This document shows, one piece after another, positions 63,637 through 64,000 of a stretch of 64,000 nt of DNA. The position numbers and the translations under genes were made by a program. The stretch comes from Globodera rostochiensis. Lineage: Eukaryota; Nematoda; Chromadorea; Rhabditida; Heteroderidae. Position 1 is the stretch's first letter. Every line of letters begins with the position of its first letter. The notes below the pieces were generated by a model. That model was given only the letters and a program-made list of their open reading frames with translations, did not search any database and was not told the DNA's origin. The stretch covers positions 3,492,533 to 3,556,532 of the forward strand of contig JAEVLN010000001.1 in NCBI GenBank assembly GCA_018350325.1, in the 5' to 3' direction.

Positions 63637-64000
63637 ACGACGTTGGATCTGTTAAGGCCGAAGCGCCGCCAGCTGGTCGTCCGCGATGAAGCCATGGAGA
63701 AAAACTTCAATCGTCGCCATGGAGCGAAACCTCGAGCGTTCGTCCAAGAAGCGAAGGTTTTCGCGCGACATCGACTGTCCCAGCCTTGGCGGCCCGGACA
63801 AATCACCCACAGAAAAGGAGTGATCTATGACGTAGCGTTTCCGGACGGTTCGTCTGGACGATTTCACGCCAACCAACTCATAGATCGGCACACCCAAGAC
63901 GAGGGCGAAGATCCGTTGGATGTGCTCAACGACGCCTTTGGGCTGCCAGACGCACCCATCGAAGACCAGCCTCTTGGCGAGGGGGCTAATGGCGAAGGGG
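63637..64000 (+). CDS. Continuation of the pol frame after the TGA
   Basis: The reading frame of 60040-63633 continues open to the window end (121 codons), with integrase C-terminal features: basic LLRPKRRQLVVRDEAMEKN, then a small beta-rich piece with WRPGQITHRKGVIYDVAF, FPDGSSGRFHANQLIDR and an acidic tail. Such a domain normally belongs to the integrase tail of the same polyprotein. The TGA is best explained as a point nonsense change, or as read-through; the protein end lies outside the window. Confidence 0.8.

Larger units (their letters stand above)
59475..64000 (+). mobile_element. Ty3/Gypsy LTR retrotransposon, 5' part
   Basis: Complete 5' LTR, primer-binding site, leader and a long polyprotein frame; the 3' end and 3' LTR lie beyond the window. 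The intact 1198-codon frame and clean catalytic motifs indicate a young insertion. Order RT, RNase H, integrase places it in Ty3/Gypsy (Metaviridae), not Copia or BEL. It lies downstream of the last Fic-like exon. Confidence 0.95.

Noticed and set aside
60120..63897. Antisense and out-of-frame ORFs of 60-124 codons over the Gypsy element
   Set aside because: Shadows of the pol frame; no motif of their own.

Overview
The window is about 64 kb of eukaryotic, almost certainly invertebrate DNA; a nematode or similarly AT-rich animal fits, but the species cannot be fixed from sequence. Most of it is very AT-rich (roughly 80% A+T by eye) and non-coding, with stops in every frame. Scattered in it are short islands of 35-200 bases with near-normal base composition, many bounded by AG and GT splice signals (TTTTCAG, TTATAG, GTAAGT, GTGAGT), so host coding sequence is in short exons that an ORF scan misses. 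No tRNA, rRNA, CRISPR array or bacterial-style gene was found.

The islands from 0.9 to 59.3 kb resemble, piece by piece, parts of one family: Fic (FIDO) domain proteins, the AMP-transferases with motif HPFx(D/E)GN(G/K)R. The clearest anchors are a canonical motif exon at 2007-2049 (-), a frameshifted motif exon at 41145-41259 (-) preceded by three phase-0 exons in the order expected for Fic (42883-42945, 42725-42781, 42383-42418), a motif-preceding exon at 15811-15909 (-), two C-terminal exons with the same splice phase at 15037-15125 (-) and 50787-50914 (-), and a two-exon block at 13875-14040 (+). About a dozen clusters occur on both strands. Many have broken motifs, lost splice sites, frameshifts or insertions, so the region reads as a Fic gene cluster, largely decayed. 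Individual short exons are inferences; the repeated order across loci is the stronger evidence.

Intron sequence is shared between clusters (3287-3870 with 15335-15910; 18340-19080 with inverted 46490-47020; 17420-18060 with 20085-20650; 49060-49160 with 53205-53262), which shows the clusters arose by segmental duplication and inversion.

Mobile and repeated DNA: two hAT-type elements with perfect 8-bp target duplications (10784-11794; 35719-36446, the latter inside a Fic-like exon), a hAT relative at 49517-50078, two MITE-like inverted-repeat elements (8133-8629; 33313-33912), a Tc1/mariner helix-turn-helix fragment (47838-48055), arrays of a ~108-bp satellite (21422-22830 and 32265-32930 on +, 56261-57427 on -), a dispersed GGCGCC palindrome family and CCCCGA-rich repeats.

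From 59475 to the window end lies a young Ty3/Gypsy LTR retrotransposon: 215-bp 5' LTR, primer-binding site, and one gag-protease-RT-RNaseH-integrase reading frame of 1198 codons, closed by a TGA after which the same frame stays open to the window edge.
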